Shown here: positions 33,901-41,848 of the stretch, in pieces
Layout of the letters: each line of letters begins with the position of its first letter
How positions within the stretch are numbered: the first letter of the stretch is position 1
NCBI GenBank assembly: GCA_028140795.1
Contig: JAOIOW010000005.1
Coordinates: forward strand, 1-41,848
Source: Fidelibacterota bacterium
Lineage (GTDB): Bacteria > Fidelibacterota > Marinisomatia > Marinisomatales > Marinisomataceae
DNA: 41,848 bases
Direction of reading: 5' to 3'
Translations under genes and position numbers: made by a program
The notes under the pieces: model-generated
What the model saw: the letters and a program-made list of their open reading frames with translations, nothing else
What the model was told of the DNA's origin: nothing
Database searches by the model: none

Positions 33901-34638
33901 GGTGTTGATTCAACTGTGGTTTCATTTAACGCTGAAGTATTACCAGTCAATGATGCGCCTGCAAGTTTCAGCACGGTTGGAGAATATTTTATTTCTGATG
34001 GAGAATATATAACAGGAATAGATTTTAGAACCTTATATATAACCCCAGAAAATGTAAATGATTCATTAAGGTTTGTATGGAATGCCACAACAGACATTGA
34101 TGGTGATGATGTTTCTTATCGAATGATAGGATATCAAGGACTTGAATTCTTAACAATGGATGAAAGCGAGTATATCACAGATAATTATAAAACTTGGGCC
34201 TTGAAAGATTTGGCTGCTCAAACGGATACAGTTACAGTGCTTGAAGGCTTTTGGAATGTTATTGCGAGCGATGGTTCATTATCACGTTCAGCATCTCTTT
34301 TAAACGGTCAAATGCGAATTGATAGTAGACAGCTAATTCCTGATATTTTAGCAATAAGACAGAGCTATCCAAATCCATTTACTAATTTTACTACTATTGA
34401 ATATGATGTTCCTTCAGAGCAAAACGTGGTAATTAGAATTTTTAATATCAAAGGTCAAACAGTTAGAACTCTTGTGAACGAAGACAAAAATGCAGGATAC
34501 TATACAGTTGTTTGGGATGGTACTAATGATAACGGTGATGAAGTAAGTTCAGGTGTCTATTTTTGTCAAATGTACACTCCAAAAAATCCAAATGGCGGAC
34601 AGTTTGTCAAAGCCAACAAAATGGTTAAAATTAGATAA
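30928..34638 (+). CDS. Large secreted surface protein with type-IX-like sorting tail
   Basis: A 1236-residue exported protein with a signal peptide (about 1-21). The first third (about 25-390) has FG-GAP-like beta-propeller repeats (GDDFGFSIAL, HKFGYNVTLS, SHFGYKIVE). The second (about 410-800) is a choice-of-anchor-B/LVIVD-type domain with repeated DISNPENPVFIGRL and DISTPSSPTK motifs. Then come a fibronectin III-like domain (805-895), a cadherin-like domain (905-1010, NQAPTI...NDAPASF) and a C-terminal FlgD-Ig domain (YPNPF, SSGVYFCQM, ending KMVKIR). The tail is that of proteins exported by the type IX system, and probably fixes it to the cell surface. Ligand or activity unknown. Confidence 0.88.
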   Translation: MIIKYLYKLFLIAIISSQIFGGSFGKSHSAELLSRGRSVPIAMFDDTLVAAKTFSSLTSRILDVYSYDVAANQLVKESEMISPNPMPGDDFGFSIALTSDYMIVGAPGYKNGHGIAYLYKKNNGKWELNNTFENPVPSNVTGTPHKFGYNVTLSDEYVSISSPFYNDGLVYVYSLDSIDSSRLSSKPFHTIDVRKLGDVEGCYAIGPNKFGFGISASFNNNKLLIGSLKEFVYMIEYKDGIPFGIDIPSPSSVKSEESKIKFGESVYVGKRNLYISALEDDGGKGRVFVYPYLQSTRTDDDQNPWTNPYEVQPVLLEENSHFGYKIVERDDKVSISTFNEGKIFNYIINNSDRLELIDDIESTSDEYFGRNIVLSDNLLVTGAYYADKLYAFDFNTSNKGIVSTFSTGIGSTSIKNKIECTNGFAGSYPCKDMDLMSFTDKTEIGGSNSTSLNDIWGWTDPQTGKEYALVGMSNGTSFVDISNPENPVFIGRLPTQTNNSTWRDLKVYQNHVFIVSEASGHGMQVFDLTELRNFNGNPFTFSNTAYYSGFGNAHNIFINEDTGFAYAVGTGTCGPGGLHIIDISTPSSPTKSACVSDPNTGRSNTGYSHDVQCVVYDGPDSAYVGKEICFGSNETRVWISDVSTKSDDNSGAKTIGLGSYDNYYTHQGWLTEDHRYFIVNDELDESNNAYNNTRTLIWNVEDLNNPVVHKTYFGPTPAIDHNNYIIGNNVYMSHYTAGLRVMDISDISNPTESAYFDVYPSSNNTSFDGTWSNFPYYGSGSIVVTGIDEGLFVVSPSGSGPAPAPEVTYTIPSDGNVTFNWQDLICISSCTVNIYRSLEPGFTPDSSNLLTSVNYPTFEFTDSNLDENIFYYYRLSVTSNGQESLFTDEIQVKPVFVPNQAPTIDTPDDVQFFEDNRYDVVLTGISYGNDINPQNITIDASSDNDDLFSDVSIDYDPAADPILLSLIPNQDKYGTSLITLTVKDDGGIVGGGVDSTVVSFNAEVLPVNDAPASFSTVGEYFISDGEYITGIDFRTLYITPENVNDSLRFVWNATTDIDGDDVSYRMIGYQGLEFLTMDESEYITDNYKTWALKDLAAQTDTVTVLEGFWNVIASDGSLSRSASLLNGQMRIDSRQLIPDILAIRQSYPNPFTNFTTIEYDVPSEQNVVIRIFNIKGQTVRTLVNEDKNAGYYTVVWDGTNDNGDEVSSGVYFCQMYTPKNPNGGQFVKANKMVKIR

Positions 34639-34641
34639 ATT

Positions 34642-35256
34642 ATGAAACCATTAAAGAGCCTATATCAATGGGTTTTATCTTGGGCAGAAAGTGCATATGG
34701 TACGTTAGTATTATTTTTAGTCGCTTTTGCTGAATCTTCATTTTTTCCAGTACCAGCTGATCCACTTTTGATGGCACTATGTCTTGGAAAAGTTAAAAAG
34801 TCTATGTACTACGTCTTTATGTGCACTCTTGGTTCTGTATTAGGAGGAGTATTTGGCTTCATGATAGGATATTTTTTATGGTATACTCCAGGCGGTGAGC
34901 TAACAGGAGTTGCAAACTTTTTTTTCCGTGTAATTCCAGGTTTTACACCTGAGGTATTTGATAACGTTGGTGCTCAGTACGATGCGCATAATTTTTTAGT
35001 AATATTTACAGCAGCATTTACACCAATTCCTTACAAAGTCTTTTCAATTACTGCGGGTGTATTTCAAATCAATCTTCCAACATTTATTATTGCTTCTATT
35101 TTAGGTAGAGGCGGAAGATTCATCATTATAGGGTTGTTAATAAGATTTTTCGGAGAACCAATTAAAGCGATGATGGATAAGCATTTTAATACTTTTATTA
35201 TAGTATTAACTATAATCTTTGCATTAAGTTATGTTTTAATAGGATATTTATTTTAA
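34642..35256 (+). CDS. YqaA/DedA-family (VTT domain) membrane protein
   Basis: A 204-residue inner-membrane protein. VLFLVAFAESSFFPVPADPLLMAL near 22-45 (shown in part) is the re-entrant acidic/Pro motif of DedA-like proteins, followed by Gly-rich helices (LGSVLGGVFGFMIGY) and FTPIPYKVFSITAG near 131-144, the second re-entrant loop. ILGRGGRFIIIGLL follows. DedA/YqaA proteins move lipids or ions across the membrane; Und-P recycling is one reported role for some DedA proteins. The gene begins three bases after the surface protein and precedes a peptidase with its own ribosome site. Confidence 0.85.
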   Translation: MKPLKSLYQWVLSWAESAYGTLVLFLVAFAESSFFPVPADPLLMALCLGKVKKSMYYVFMCTLGSVLGGVFGFMIGYFLWYTPGGELTGVANFFFRVIPGFTPEVFDNVGAQYDAHNFLVIFTAAFTPIPYKVFSITAGVFQINLPTFIIASILGRGGRFIIIGLLIRFFGEPIKAMMDKHFNTFIIVLTIIFALSYVLIGYLF

Positions 35257-35266
35257 AGGAGAAAGA

Positions 35267-36292
35267 ATGAAAATATTATTAATTATGTTATTATTTATTA
35301 TTTCATGTACTGAAACAAATCAAAAATTTAGTTCAAACAATAAAATTGAGTTATTTAATACTTCATCGGAAATAACAATTAAAGATCTTAAAAATCACAT
35401 CGGATTTTTAGCATCTGATGATCTGGAAGGAAGAGCTTCAGGTACTTTTGGTGACGAAATGGCAAAAGATTATATTAAAAAATTCTTTGAAAATGCTTCT
35501 TTACCCACAAAAAGAACAGTTGAAATCCAAGAGCATTATGTTCCCGCAGAAAGAAAATGGAACTTAAAGCCAGAAGATATGACGGTAAAAACATACAATA
35601 TCATTGCAACATTGCCTGGAAATGACCCCATTCTAAAGGATGAATATGTAGTTATAGGCGGTCATTATGACGGTGGAGCTGCAACCGCAGCACAACTTAA
35701 AAAACTTAGTGGAGATAAAATTTATAATAATGCAGATGACAATGCCTCAGGAACTGCTACTGTTTTAGAGTTGTTTGAAAAGTATGCTTCAACAAATTCT
35801 AATAAAAGAACATTAGTTTTCATACTTTTTGGCGGGGAAGAGCTAGGATTATTAGGATCAAAATATTATGTTGAAAATCCCACAATAAATCTCAATCAAG
35901 TTCAATTGATGATTAATTTGGATATGATGGGAAGATTAACTGAAGAATTATTATATGTTGGAGGTGTTACATCAGGAGAAGGTTTTAAAGAACAGTTGCA
36001 AATACATTTTGATAAAACTGATATGAACATAGATGCATATTCTAATACACCTCATGCGGAAGACAGAAGGTATAATAGATTGTTCCAAAGATCTGACCAT
36101 TATAATTTTTATAAAGAAGGTGTTCCTTGCATTTTCTTTTTTACAGGTATTCACGATGACTACCATAGACCATCCGATGAAATTGATAAACTTAATTTTG
36201 ATGGAATTCAAAAAATTGCAAATCTCGTTGATTCAATTGTGATTGATTTCTCTTCAAATCGTCGTCTTAAATTCCAAGAAATAACAGATTAA
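35267..36292 (+). CDS. M28-family metallopeptidase lipoprotein
   Basis: A 341-residue lipoprotein (FIISC, Cys15) of the aminopeptidase M28 family. An N-terminal lid segment (ASDDLEGRASGTFGDEMAKDYI, cited in part) is followed by VIGGHYDG (zinc His-x-Asp), NADDNASGTA (bridging Asp), FGGEELGLLGS (catalytic and zinc Glu), NLDMMGRL (Asp) and DYHRPSDE (His). All five expected zinc ligands and the catalytic Glu are present. It probably removes amino acids from peptides in the periplasm, fitting an organism that scavenges peptides. AAAGGAG lies six bases before the ATG. It is followed by a region with two dyad elements and the TonB receptor. Confidence 0.9.
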   Translation: MKILLIMLLFIISCTETNQKFSSNNKIELFNTSSEITIKDLKNHIGFLASDDLEGRASGTFGDEMAKDYIKKFFENASLPTKRTVEIQEHYVPAERKWNLKPEDMTVKTYNIIATLPGNDPILKDEYVVIGGHYDGGAATAAQLKKLSGDKIYNNADDNASGTATVLELFEKYASTNSNKRTLVFILFGGEELGLLGSKYYVENPTINLNQVQLMINLDMMGRLTEELLYVGGVTSGEGFKEQLQIHFDKTDMNIDAYSNTPHAEDRRYNRLFQRSDHYNFYKEGVPCIFFFTGIHDDYHRPSDEIDKLNFDGIQKIANLVDSIVIDFSSNRRLKFQEITD

Positions 36293-36298
36293 ATACAT

Positions 36299-36325
36299 TA
36301 TTATTGAGATTTAATCTCAATAATA
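36299..36325. promoter_or_regulatory. Fur-like operator dyad 1 before the TonB receptor
   Basis: TATTATTGAGAT and ATCTCAATAATA are perfect 12-base arms around TTA. The centre is TGAGATT-T-AATCTCA, a perfect 7-1-7 palindrome of the kind recognised by Fur-family (Fur/Zur/PerR) repressors. It lies 62 bases upstream of the receptor start. Confidence 0.55.
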
Positions 36326-36356
36326 CTTGTTTTTCAGTTTTTTTCTATTTATAATT

Positions 36357-36376
36357 CTGAGACTAAATCTCAATAA
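36357..36376. promoter_or_regulatory. Fur-like operator dyad 2 before the TonB receptor
   Basis: CTGAGACTAAATCTCAATAA repeats 17 of 20 bases of the first dyad (TTGAGATTTAATCTCAATAA). Its core TGAGACT-A-AATCTCA is a 7-1-7 palindrome with one mismatch. It ends 10 bases before the receptor ATG (36387), close enough to block transcription start or early elongation. Confidence 0.5.
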
Positions 36377-36386
36377 AGGAGAGAAA

Positions 36387-38576
36387 ATGAAAAAAAACGT
36401 ATTATTTATTTTATTGTTTAATTTAATTTTTGCGAATAATCCAAATATTGTTGCCGAATCAGATTCAACGAAACCAATTGCATTAGATGCTGTTGAAGTA
36501 CTTGCAGAATCAAAGAGTATTACTTCAGGAATGTTTCTTAGAAATGCTGAGCCAAGTGATGTGGTTAGTAAATCTGAGTTAGATCAATTTAGATACACAG
36601 ATATTCACCGAATTGTTGGTAGAATTCCAGGTGTGTATATTTCGGAGGAAGACGGTTTGGGTTTAAGACCAAATATTGGCGTTAGAGGTACTGGCTCATT
36701 AAGAATGGAAAAACTTAACGTTATGGAAGATGGTGTTTTAATTGCTCCAGCTCCATATGCTTCACCAGCTGCTTATTATTCACCAACTGCTGGTAGAATG
36801 GAATCAATTGAGGTAAGAAAAGGTTCTACCCAAATAAAACATGGTCCATTTACTACAGGTGGTTCTTTGAATTATATTTCAACTTCAATTCCAACTTCTA
36901 AACTTAATTCGGTATCATTAGATATTGGAAGCTTTGGTAAAACACTAATGCAAGTGAGATCTGGTGATTCAATGGGTAAGTTTGCTTACTTAATTGAATT
37001 ATACTCCGATAAAATGGATGGTTTTAAGGAGCTTGATGGCGGGGGAGACACTGGTTATACTAAAACTGACTTTATGACAAAGTTAAGATATAGTTTCAGT
37101 GAGTCACATGCTCTTGAATTTAAATATTCCATGACAGATGAGTTGTCAGATGAAACTTATCTAGGATTAACAGACGCAGATTACAGCGATAATCCATTAC
37201 GTAGATATAGAGCAACTGCTCTTGACGAAATGGATGCTGATCATTCGCAAGTTATGCTATCATATGCTGCAAAAATCAATGATAATATGAGCTTAGCTAT
37301 TGTAGGGTATAGTAATAATTTTGCAAGAAATTGGTACAAACTAAATAAGGTGAATGGTATGAGTTTGAGTTCAATTACTAAGCCAACTGCAGACGGATGG
37401 AATGAATTTTATTTACTAATGGATGCAGAAAATAGTGCTGATGATGCCTACAGAATTAAGGCCAACAATAGGGAGTATTATTCTTCAGGTGTTCAAGCAG
37501 TATTTAATGTTAATGCTGGTAATCATGATGTTCAGGCTGGATTAAGAATTCATAGTGATGAAATGGATAGATTCCAGTGGGAAGATCGTTATGGAATGCA
37601 AAATGGTAAACTAGTAATGACAACTCAAGCAACGAAAGGATCAGATTCAAATAGAATCGATTCTGCTGAAGCTACAGCTCTTTTTATAGAAGATAGATTT
37701 ACTTCTGGAGATATGACTGTTACAGCTGGTGCTAGATACGAAGAGATTACAGTTATGAGAGATGATTGGGGCAAGACAGATCCTGATAGATCTGAAACTC
37801 CATCTCAAAGAAAACATACAATGGATGTGGTTGTTCCAGGTATTGGTATAGAGTATGCAATCAATGAATTTCAAACTGTTTCAGTTGGTGTTCATAAAGG
37901 ATTTGCTCCTCCAGGACCAGGTACATCTGGAGTTACTGATAAAGCAGTTGATCCAGAAACTAGCATGAATACAGAAATTGGATTTAAATCTAATCAAGGT
38001 TTAAATAGCTTAGAATTCACTCTGTTTACGAATAGTTATGATAACTTATTAGGAGCAGATACTGCAGCTTCAGGCGGTGGTTCAGACGAACTATTCAATG
38101 GAGGTGCTGTAGATATTTCAGGTTTTGAGCTATATTTAAGAAGAATCCTTGTTGATAACGGAAGAATTCAAATGCCATTAGAATTATCATGGACAAGCAC
38201 AAACTCAGAATTTCAGGAATCATTTGATGGTTTTTGGGGTGAGGTGTCTAAAGGTGATGAATTACCATATCTTCCTGATACAATGATTTCATTAAATCTT
38301 GGGCTGAATGTCGATAAGCTTTCAGCAAATATTAGCATGAAGAAAACATCAGAAATGAGAACAGTTGCTGGTTCAGGAAGAATTGCAGAATCAAATGCAA
38401 CTGATGAACTAACTATTATTGACCTTGGTTTGAGATATACTCTTCAAGACAATATTAGACTATCAGTTGGTATCAATAATTTCATGGATGATGACGGTAT
38501 AGCGGCAAGACGTCCTTATGGAGCAAGACCGACAATGCCACGTAGTTTCTCATTAGGAGTAGATTATACTTTTTAA
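36387..38576 (+). CDS. TonB-dependent outer membrane receptor (FecA-like plug)
   Basis: A 729-residue TonB-dependent transporter; the start ATG 36387 has AAAGGAG just before it, while a longer frame begins at 36327. The signal peptide is about 1-17. The plug domain (about 45-160) has PSDVVSKSELDQFRYTDIHR, GRIPGVYI, GVRGTGS, and SIEVRKGSTQIKHGPF (cited in pieces). The remainder is a 22-strand-type barrel ending in PRSFSLGVDYTF with C-terminal Phe. The plug resembles FecA-type siderophore/ferric citrate receptors. Two 7-1-7 dyads upstream suggest metal-repressed expression. The ligand is not identified. A strong terminator follows, so it is probably transcribed alone. Confidence 0.9.
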   Translation: MKKNVLFILLFNLIFANNPNIVAESDSTKPIALDAVEVLAESKSITSGMFLRNAEPSDVVSKSELDQFRYTDIHRIVGRIPGVYISEEDGLGLRPNIGVRGTGSLRMEKLNVMEDGVLIAPAPYASPAAYYSPTAGRMESIEVRKGSTQIKHGPFTTGGSLNYISTSIPTSKLNSVSLDIGSFGKTLMQVRSGDSMGKFAYLIELYSDKMDGFKELDGGGDTGYTKTDFMTKLRYSFSESHALEFKYSMTDELSDETYLGLTDADYSDNPLRRYRATALDEMDADHSQVMLSYAAKINDNMSLAIVGYSNNFARNWYKLNKVNGMSLSSITKPTADGWNEFYLLMDAENSADDAYRIKANNREYYSSGVQAVFNVNAGNHDVQAGLRIHSDEMDRFQWEDRYGMQNGKLVMTTQATKGSDSNRIDSAEATALFIEDRFTSGDMTVTAGARYEEITVMRDDWGKTDPDRSETPSQRKHTMDVVVPGIGIEYAINEFQTVSVGVHKGFAPPGPGTSGVTDKAVDPETSMNTEIGFKSNQGLNSLEFTLFTNSYDNLLGADTAASGGGSDELFNGGAVDISGFELYLRRILVDNGRIQMPLELSWTSTNSEFQESFDGFWGEVSKGDELPYLPDTMISLNLGLNVDKLSANISMKKTSEMRTVAGSGRIAESNATDELTIIDLGLRYTLQDNIRLSVGINNFMDDDGIAARRPYGARPTMPRSFSLGVDYTF

Positions 38577-38620
38577 GGTTGTCTTCATTGCATTTTACTC
38601 TTAGGCCTTTTAAAGTAACA

Positions 38621-38657
38621 GAACGCCCGAACCTCTGTCATTCGGGCGTTCCTTTTT
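38621..38657 (+). terminator. Intrinsic terminator after the TonB receptor
   Basis: GAACGCCCGAA (38621-38631) pairs perfectly with TTCGGGCGTTC (38641-38651) around a nine-base loop, followed by CTTTTT. It closes the receptor transcript 45 bases after its stop and isolates the downstream DUF5916 gene. Confidence 0.9.
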
Positions 38658-38735
38658 AAAGGAACTTCTTTTAATTTTTTCAGTCAAATAATTAGTTATT
38701 TTTTATAATTTTTTTTACTTATAATTACAGGCTCA

Positions 38736-40961
38736 ATGAAAATATATTTAATTACTATAATACTTATTTCATCAGTTTTTGGACAATCCTATAAGGATTT
38801 AACAGAAAGACCAACTTACAATCCGATAAAAATTGATGAGCCTATACTATTCGACGGCGTTGTTGACGACCTAGAATGGTCAAGAGCTCAAGTAGCAACA
38901 AACTTCAATGGATCTGGCACTTTCCAAGGTCAACCTTCAGATCTAAAAACAGAAGCAAGATTATTTTATGATGATAAAAATATTTATGTTGGATTTAAAG
39001 CTTTTGTTGATAGAGATGATTTAAGATATAGTATTACTAAAAGAGATAATCTTGATGAAAAAGATGATAGAGTTTGGATCAACATTGATGCTTTTGATGA
39101 TGAGTCATTAACGTATGGTCTTGGTGTTAGCGCAGGCGGAGCACAAATAGATGGAAGAGCAACTTATGGTTTTGATAAATCTTTAGATCTTATTTATGAA
39201 TCAAAGGTGTCCATTTTTGAAGATAGATATGAAGTTGAGTTAGTTATTCCATTTTCAAGTTTACGTTATTCGCTTTCCCCAATTCAAACATGGAGAATTG
39301 ATTTTGGTAGAGGTTTTACTTTAGATGATGAGCTCACAAGATATGTCTATTGGACATCTAGATTGGAAGGAATTGCATGTCAGACCTGTCAATTAGCATT
39401 TCTAAAAGATATCGAACCTCCAAAACAAAAAAGAGGTGATATCGAATACATTCCGTCTGTAGTTGCAGGCGTATCAGAAGATTTTGCTTCAAATACGTCA
39501 GCATCGTCAGACGAAGCTTCATTATTTATGAAGCTTCCTATTTCTTCTATAGATCTATTAGAAATAGCATTAAATCCTGACTTTAGTCAGATTGAGTCTG
39601 ATGATATCAAAAACGACGTTAATACTGTAAATGCACTATATTTTGAAGAAAAAAGACCATTTTTTAGTCAAGGTGCAGAACTTTTTCAATTTTCTCCTCA
39701 GAGAGGATTTATAAATTTATTTTATTCCAGGACAATAAATGATCCATCTATTGCAGCAAAATATACTGGTAAAATTGGTAAAACATCATATGGTATAATT
39801 AGTGCTCGCGATGAGTCATCCTTGCTATTATTACCATTCGAAGAAACAAGTACAGTTGTAACCATGGGAAAGAGTACTTCTAATATTATTCGTGCAAAAA
39901 GAATGATTGGTGGTAACGGGGGATCTATTGGAGCTATTTTGTCAAATAGAGTGTTTGATAATGCTGGAGATATGACAACAGCAGGTTTAGATATACACTA
40001 CCATCCAGGTAATAATTATCATTTAACTTTACATGCAACTGCATCTATACATAATGAATCCGATAATTTTGAATATGTTTATGAACCTACTGGCAATGAT
40101 AGTGACATAACATTTGACAGTGGAAGATATACTAAAAATTTTGACGGGGAAAAAGTAACTGGTAACGCGTTAGGTTTTAGCGTAAATAAAAGAGATAGAA
40201 CAGACAATTTTGGGCTTGTTTTAAGATTGCGTTCTCCTGGCTTTAGAACTAGTAATGGTTTTGAAACCAATAGTGCAACAAAGTGGTTGAAAGCAAGTAG
40301 AGGAAAAACTGTTTATTACGATGAACATCCAAAACTGCTTAAAACTAATTATGGAATATCGACCATTTATAAAACCAACTATACTGGTCTTATCAAAAAA
40401 CAAGAATTATCAATGTCTACAAGTTCAGATTTAAAAAACGGAGATTTTTTTAAAGTTAGTGCAGAGATTGAGAATGAAAATTTTAGAGGATACCAATTTG
40501 ACAACTTGTATGAATTTGAGTTTGGATATAGAAATCAATTGAATTCAGACCTAAAGCTTTACAATGAGCTTCAATCAAGAAATATAATTGTAAGAAATTT
40601 AGATGTTCCTCAAAAGTCAGATTATTATCAAATAAAGAGCTATATTGAGTACAGAGTGTCAGATAAATCTAACTTCGGAGTTGGAGTATCTTACCAAAAA
40701 GCAGAAGATTATTATGATGGAATTTTATTAAATGCTCGTATAAACAATTCATTTAATTCAAAACTTACCATGAGAACTAAGATTCAATATAGCGATTTTT
40801 CAAATTCATGGTTTATTGAGCCAATGATAACATATCAGCCTAATGCATTTAGCGCTCTGTATTTTGGTGTAAATGATCTGCTTCAGACAGAAGACAACAT
40901 AATTTCAAGCTTAACCGAAAGCAAAAGACAAATATTTATTAAATTTCAATACTTATTCTAA
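38736..40961 (+). CDS. CBM9-like plus DUF5916 outer membrane protein
   Basis: A 741-residue exported protein with signal peptide (1-16, ending SVFGQ). The N-terminal region (about 35-220: IDEPILFDGVVDDLEWSRA, DDKNIYVGFKAF, IPFSSLRYS) is a CBM9-like beta-sandwich. The rest is DUF5916, with DIEYIPSV, LNPDFSQIESD, and FEEKRPFFSQGAELF as its best signatures, and a C-terminal beta-barrel ending in IFIKFQYLF. Proteins of this type are common in marine FCB bacteria; their function is unknown, with substrate binding at the outer membrane a fair guess. A TATAAT (38720-38725) lies upstream. The small lipoprotein gene begins 14 bases beyond the stop. Confidence 0.88.
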   Translation: MKIYLITIILISSVFGQSYKDLTERPTYNPIKIDEPILFDGVVDDLEWSRAQVATNFNGSGTFQGQPSDLKTEARLFYDDKNIYVGFKAFVDRDDLRYSITKRDNLDEKDDRVWINIDAFDDESLTYGLGVSAGGAQIDGRATYGFDKSLDLIYESKVSIFEDRYEVELVIPFSSLRYSLSPIQTWRIDFGRGFTLDDELTRYVYWTSRLEGIACQTCQLAFLKDIEPPKQKRGDIEYIPSVVAGVSEDFASNTSASSDEASLFMKLPISSIDLLEIALNPDFSQIESDDIKNDVNTVNALYFEEKRPFFSQGAELFQFSPQRGFINLFYSRTINDPSIAAKYTGKIGKTSYGIISARDESSLLLLPFEETSTVVTMGKSTSNIIRAKRMIGGNGGSIGAILSNRVFDNAGDMTTAGLDIHYHPGNNYHLTLHATASIHNESDNFEYVYEPTGNDSDITFDSGRYTKNFDGEKVTGNALGFSVNKRDRTDNFGLVLRLRSPGFRTSNGFETNSATKWLKASRGKTVYYDEHPKLLKTNYGISTIYKTNYTGLIKKQELSMSTSSDLKNGDFFKVSAEIENENFRGYQFDNLYEFEFGYRNQLNSDLKLYNELQSRNIIVRNLDVPQKSDYYQIKSYIEYRVSDKSNFGVGVSYQKAEDYYDGILLNARINNSFNSKLTMRTKIQYSDFSNSWFIEPMITYQPNAFSALYFGVNDLLQTEDNIISSLTESKRQIFIKFQYLF

Positions 40962-40975
40962 GGAGTATACAAAAT

Positions 40976-41428
40976 ATGAAAAAACTAGTAATCATCTGTT
41001 TGACATTAACAATGTATGGTTGCGTATCTTTGTCGATAGGAAACAGGTCGATAGCAAACGAAGAAAATAAAAATGCCAATGATTCAAATACAGTTTATTC
41101 GCAAAATGGCAAGACAATGGTAGCCATAAATTATATACTTCCCCAAAGGGCTGGACAATTTGAGATGTTAACAAAGACAATTATAATGCCTGCTATGAGG
41201 AGAGAGGATGGAGAAGTATTTAAAAGTTTAAAATTTTTAGTTCCAGAAGAGCAAAATGAAGATGGTAATTTAACTTATATGTTTATAGCAGATCCTTATT
41301 TAGAAGAAAAAAATTATGATATTTTTGAAGTACTTGTATCCCAATATGGAAGAACAAGAGCCGAAGAATATTTTGATCGTTGGATTAGTTGTTTTGCATA
41401 TGAGCAAGAAGTCATTTCTTTTAGATGA
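40976..41428 (+). CDS. Small lipoprotein of unknown function
   Basis: A 150-residue lipoprotein. The leader MKKLVIICLTLTMYGC has Cys16 as lipid site. The mature region is polar with an Asn-rich linker (ENKNANDSNTVYSQNGK), then strands and helices (AINYILPQRAGQFEML, PYLEEKNYDIFEVLVSQYG, cited in parts) and a last helix with two aromatic residues. The pattern could fit a ferredoxin-like monooxygenase/dimeric barrel domain, but evidence is weak. A GGAG lies about 11 bases before the ATG. It seems co-transcribed with the DUF5916 gene. Confidence 0.7.
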   Translation: MKKLVIICLTLTMYGCVSLSIGNRSIANEENKNANDSNTVYSQNGKTMVAINYILPQRAGQFEMLTKTIIMPAMRREDGEVFKSLKFLVPEEQNEDGNLTYMFIADPYLEEKNYDIFEVLVSQYGRTRAEEYFDRWISCFAYEQEVISFR

Positions 41429-41472
41429 TAAAAACATATCATTTTGACGACATCTATAGTAAATTTTCTTTA

Positions 41473-41848
41473 ATGAATTCATTAAAAACGTTTTTAACAA
41501 CTATCCTCCTTATAAGCCTATCGTTTGCTCAAAGTGCGAGAGATGTGGAAGCAGAAAACCCCGCAAGCGATAACTGGCAGGAAAATTATCGATCACTTGA
41601 AAGAGGAGAATCAAAAGTTAACATCTACTCCAACGCTGCAGTAGCAGACGTATTTGTATGGAATTCAACATGGTTGTCGACTGAAAGAACGTTTCCAGCA
41701 GTTATATCATTACCTACTGACAATCAAGTTTACACTATAAGCTTATATCCTCAATCACAGTTTCAATATCTAACGAACGAATTACAAAATTTTGATTTTG
41801 ACGCAAGAGATGTTTCTGAGTTTGAACTTCTTCAAGAAGAATTTGAAA
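41473..41848 (+). CDS. N-terminal part of an exported protein (3' truncated)
   Basis: The frame opens at ATG 41473 and runs off the window (125 residues seen). It begins with a signal peptide (MNSLKTFLTTILLISLSFAQ), then SARDVEAENPASDNWQENYR and a beta-rich stretch (VNIYSNAAVADVFVWNSTWL, cited in part). The start resembles surface proteins with a PEGA-like or Ig-like fold, but no family is fixed. It is 44 bases after the lipoprotein stop. Confidence 0.65.
   Translation, partial: MNSLKTFLTTILLISLSFAQSARDVEAENPASDNWQENYRSLERGESKVNIYSNAAVADVFVWNSTWLSTERTFPAVISLPTDNQVYTISLYPQSQFQYLTNELQNFDFDARDVSEFELLQEEFE

Noticed and set aside
36327-36386. Longer N terminus for the TonB receptor
   Set aside because: It would overlap the second dyad, lacks a ribosome site, and precedes a standard signal peptide at 36387.
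1-41848. CRISPR array, IS element or rRNA
   Set aside because: No regularly spaced repeats, transposase motifs or rRNA sequence were seen on either strand by reading.

Overview
The window is AT-rich, densely packed chromosomal DNA with about 50 protein genes, one intact tRNA gene, a tRNA-derived duplicate and three clear intrinsic terminators. Nearly all genes lie on the + strand; only a purple-acid-phosphatase-like gene (11962-13308) and an alkylsulfatase-like gene (26652-28355) are on the - strand. Many secreted proteins and lipoproteins have Sec or lipobox leaders. There is a TonB-dependent receptor, a CBM9/DUF5916 barrel protein, and a 1236-residue surface protein ending in a type-IX-like FlgD-Ig sorting domain. 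Together these suggest a marine FCB-group bacterium; I would guess Marinimicrobia (SAR406) or a near relative. That placement is inference, since no rRNA or ribosomal protein is present.

Layout. 1-7457: the end of one membrane protein and a 7-TM partner, lysine 6-aminotransferase, then an overlapping housekeeping run (rsmI, tmk, S41 peptidase), a ThDP enzyme very like human ILVBL/HACL2, and a DoxX-like protein. 7530-9702: an SDR with an export leader, tRNA-Val(GAC), a terminator, and a 1.2-kb island with a small membrane protein and a LEM-3-like GIY-YIG nuclease. The island is closed by a second, degenerate copy of the tRNA 3' half. 9703-18862: a copper monooxygenase-like lipoprotein, haloalkane-dehalogenase-like hydrolase, MerC, two phosphatase families, an SGNH hydrolase, an Fpg/Nei glycosylase without zinc finger cysteines, an AGMO-like hydroxylase and a flavin monooxygenase.

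18880-26655: a DUF2207 protein behind a palindromic operator candidate, a secreted HMA-like protein with a partner, four tiny membrane proteins, a GNAT, DUF2256, S1/P1 nuclease and photolyase in overlapping order, a CADD-type para-aminobenzoate synthase candidate, and apt. 26652-41848: alkylsulfatase, class IV aminotransferase, three lipoproteins (two of them tandem paralogs), the large surface protein, a YqaA/DedA-like protein, an M28 peptidase, a TonB receptor behind two Fur-like 7-1-7 dyads, a DUF5916 protein, a small lipoprotein and the start of a secreted protein.

The strongest candidates for something new are the tRNA-Val/GIY-YIG island with its tRNA-like distal copy, the CADD-like enzyme that keeps every active-site position I can map, and the PHM-like copper lipoprotein that starts directly after the tRNA-like copy. 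No CRISPR array, IS transposase, integrase or phage structural gene was seen.
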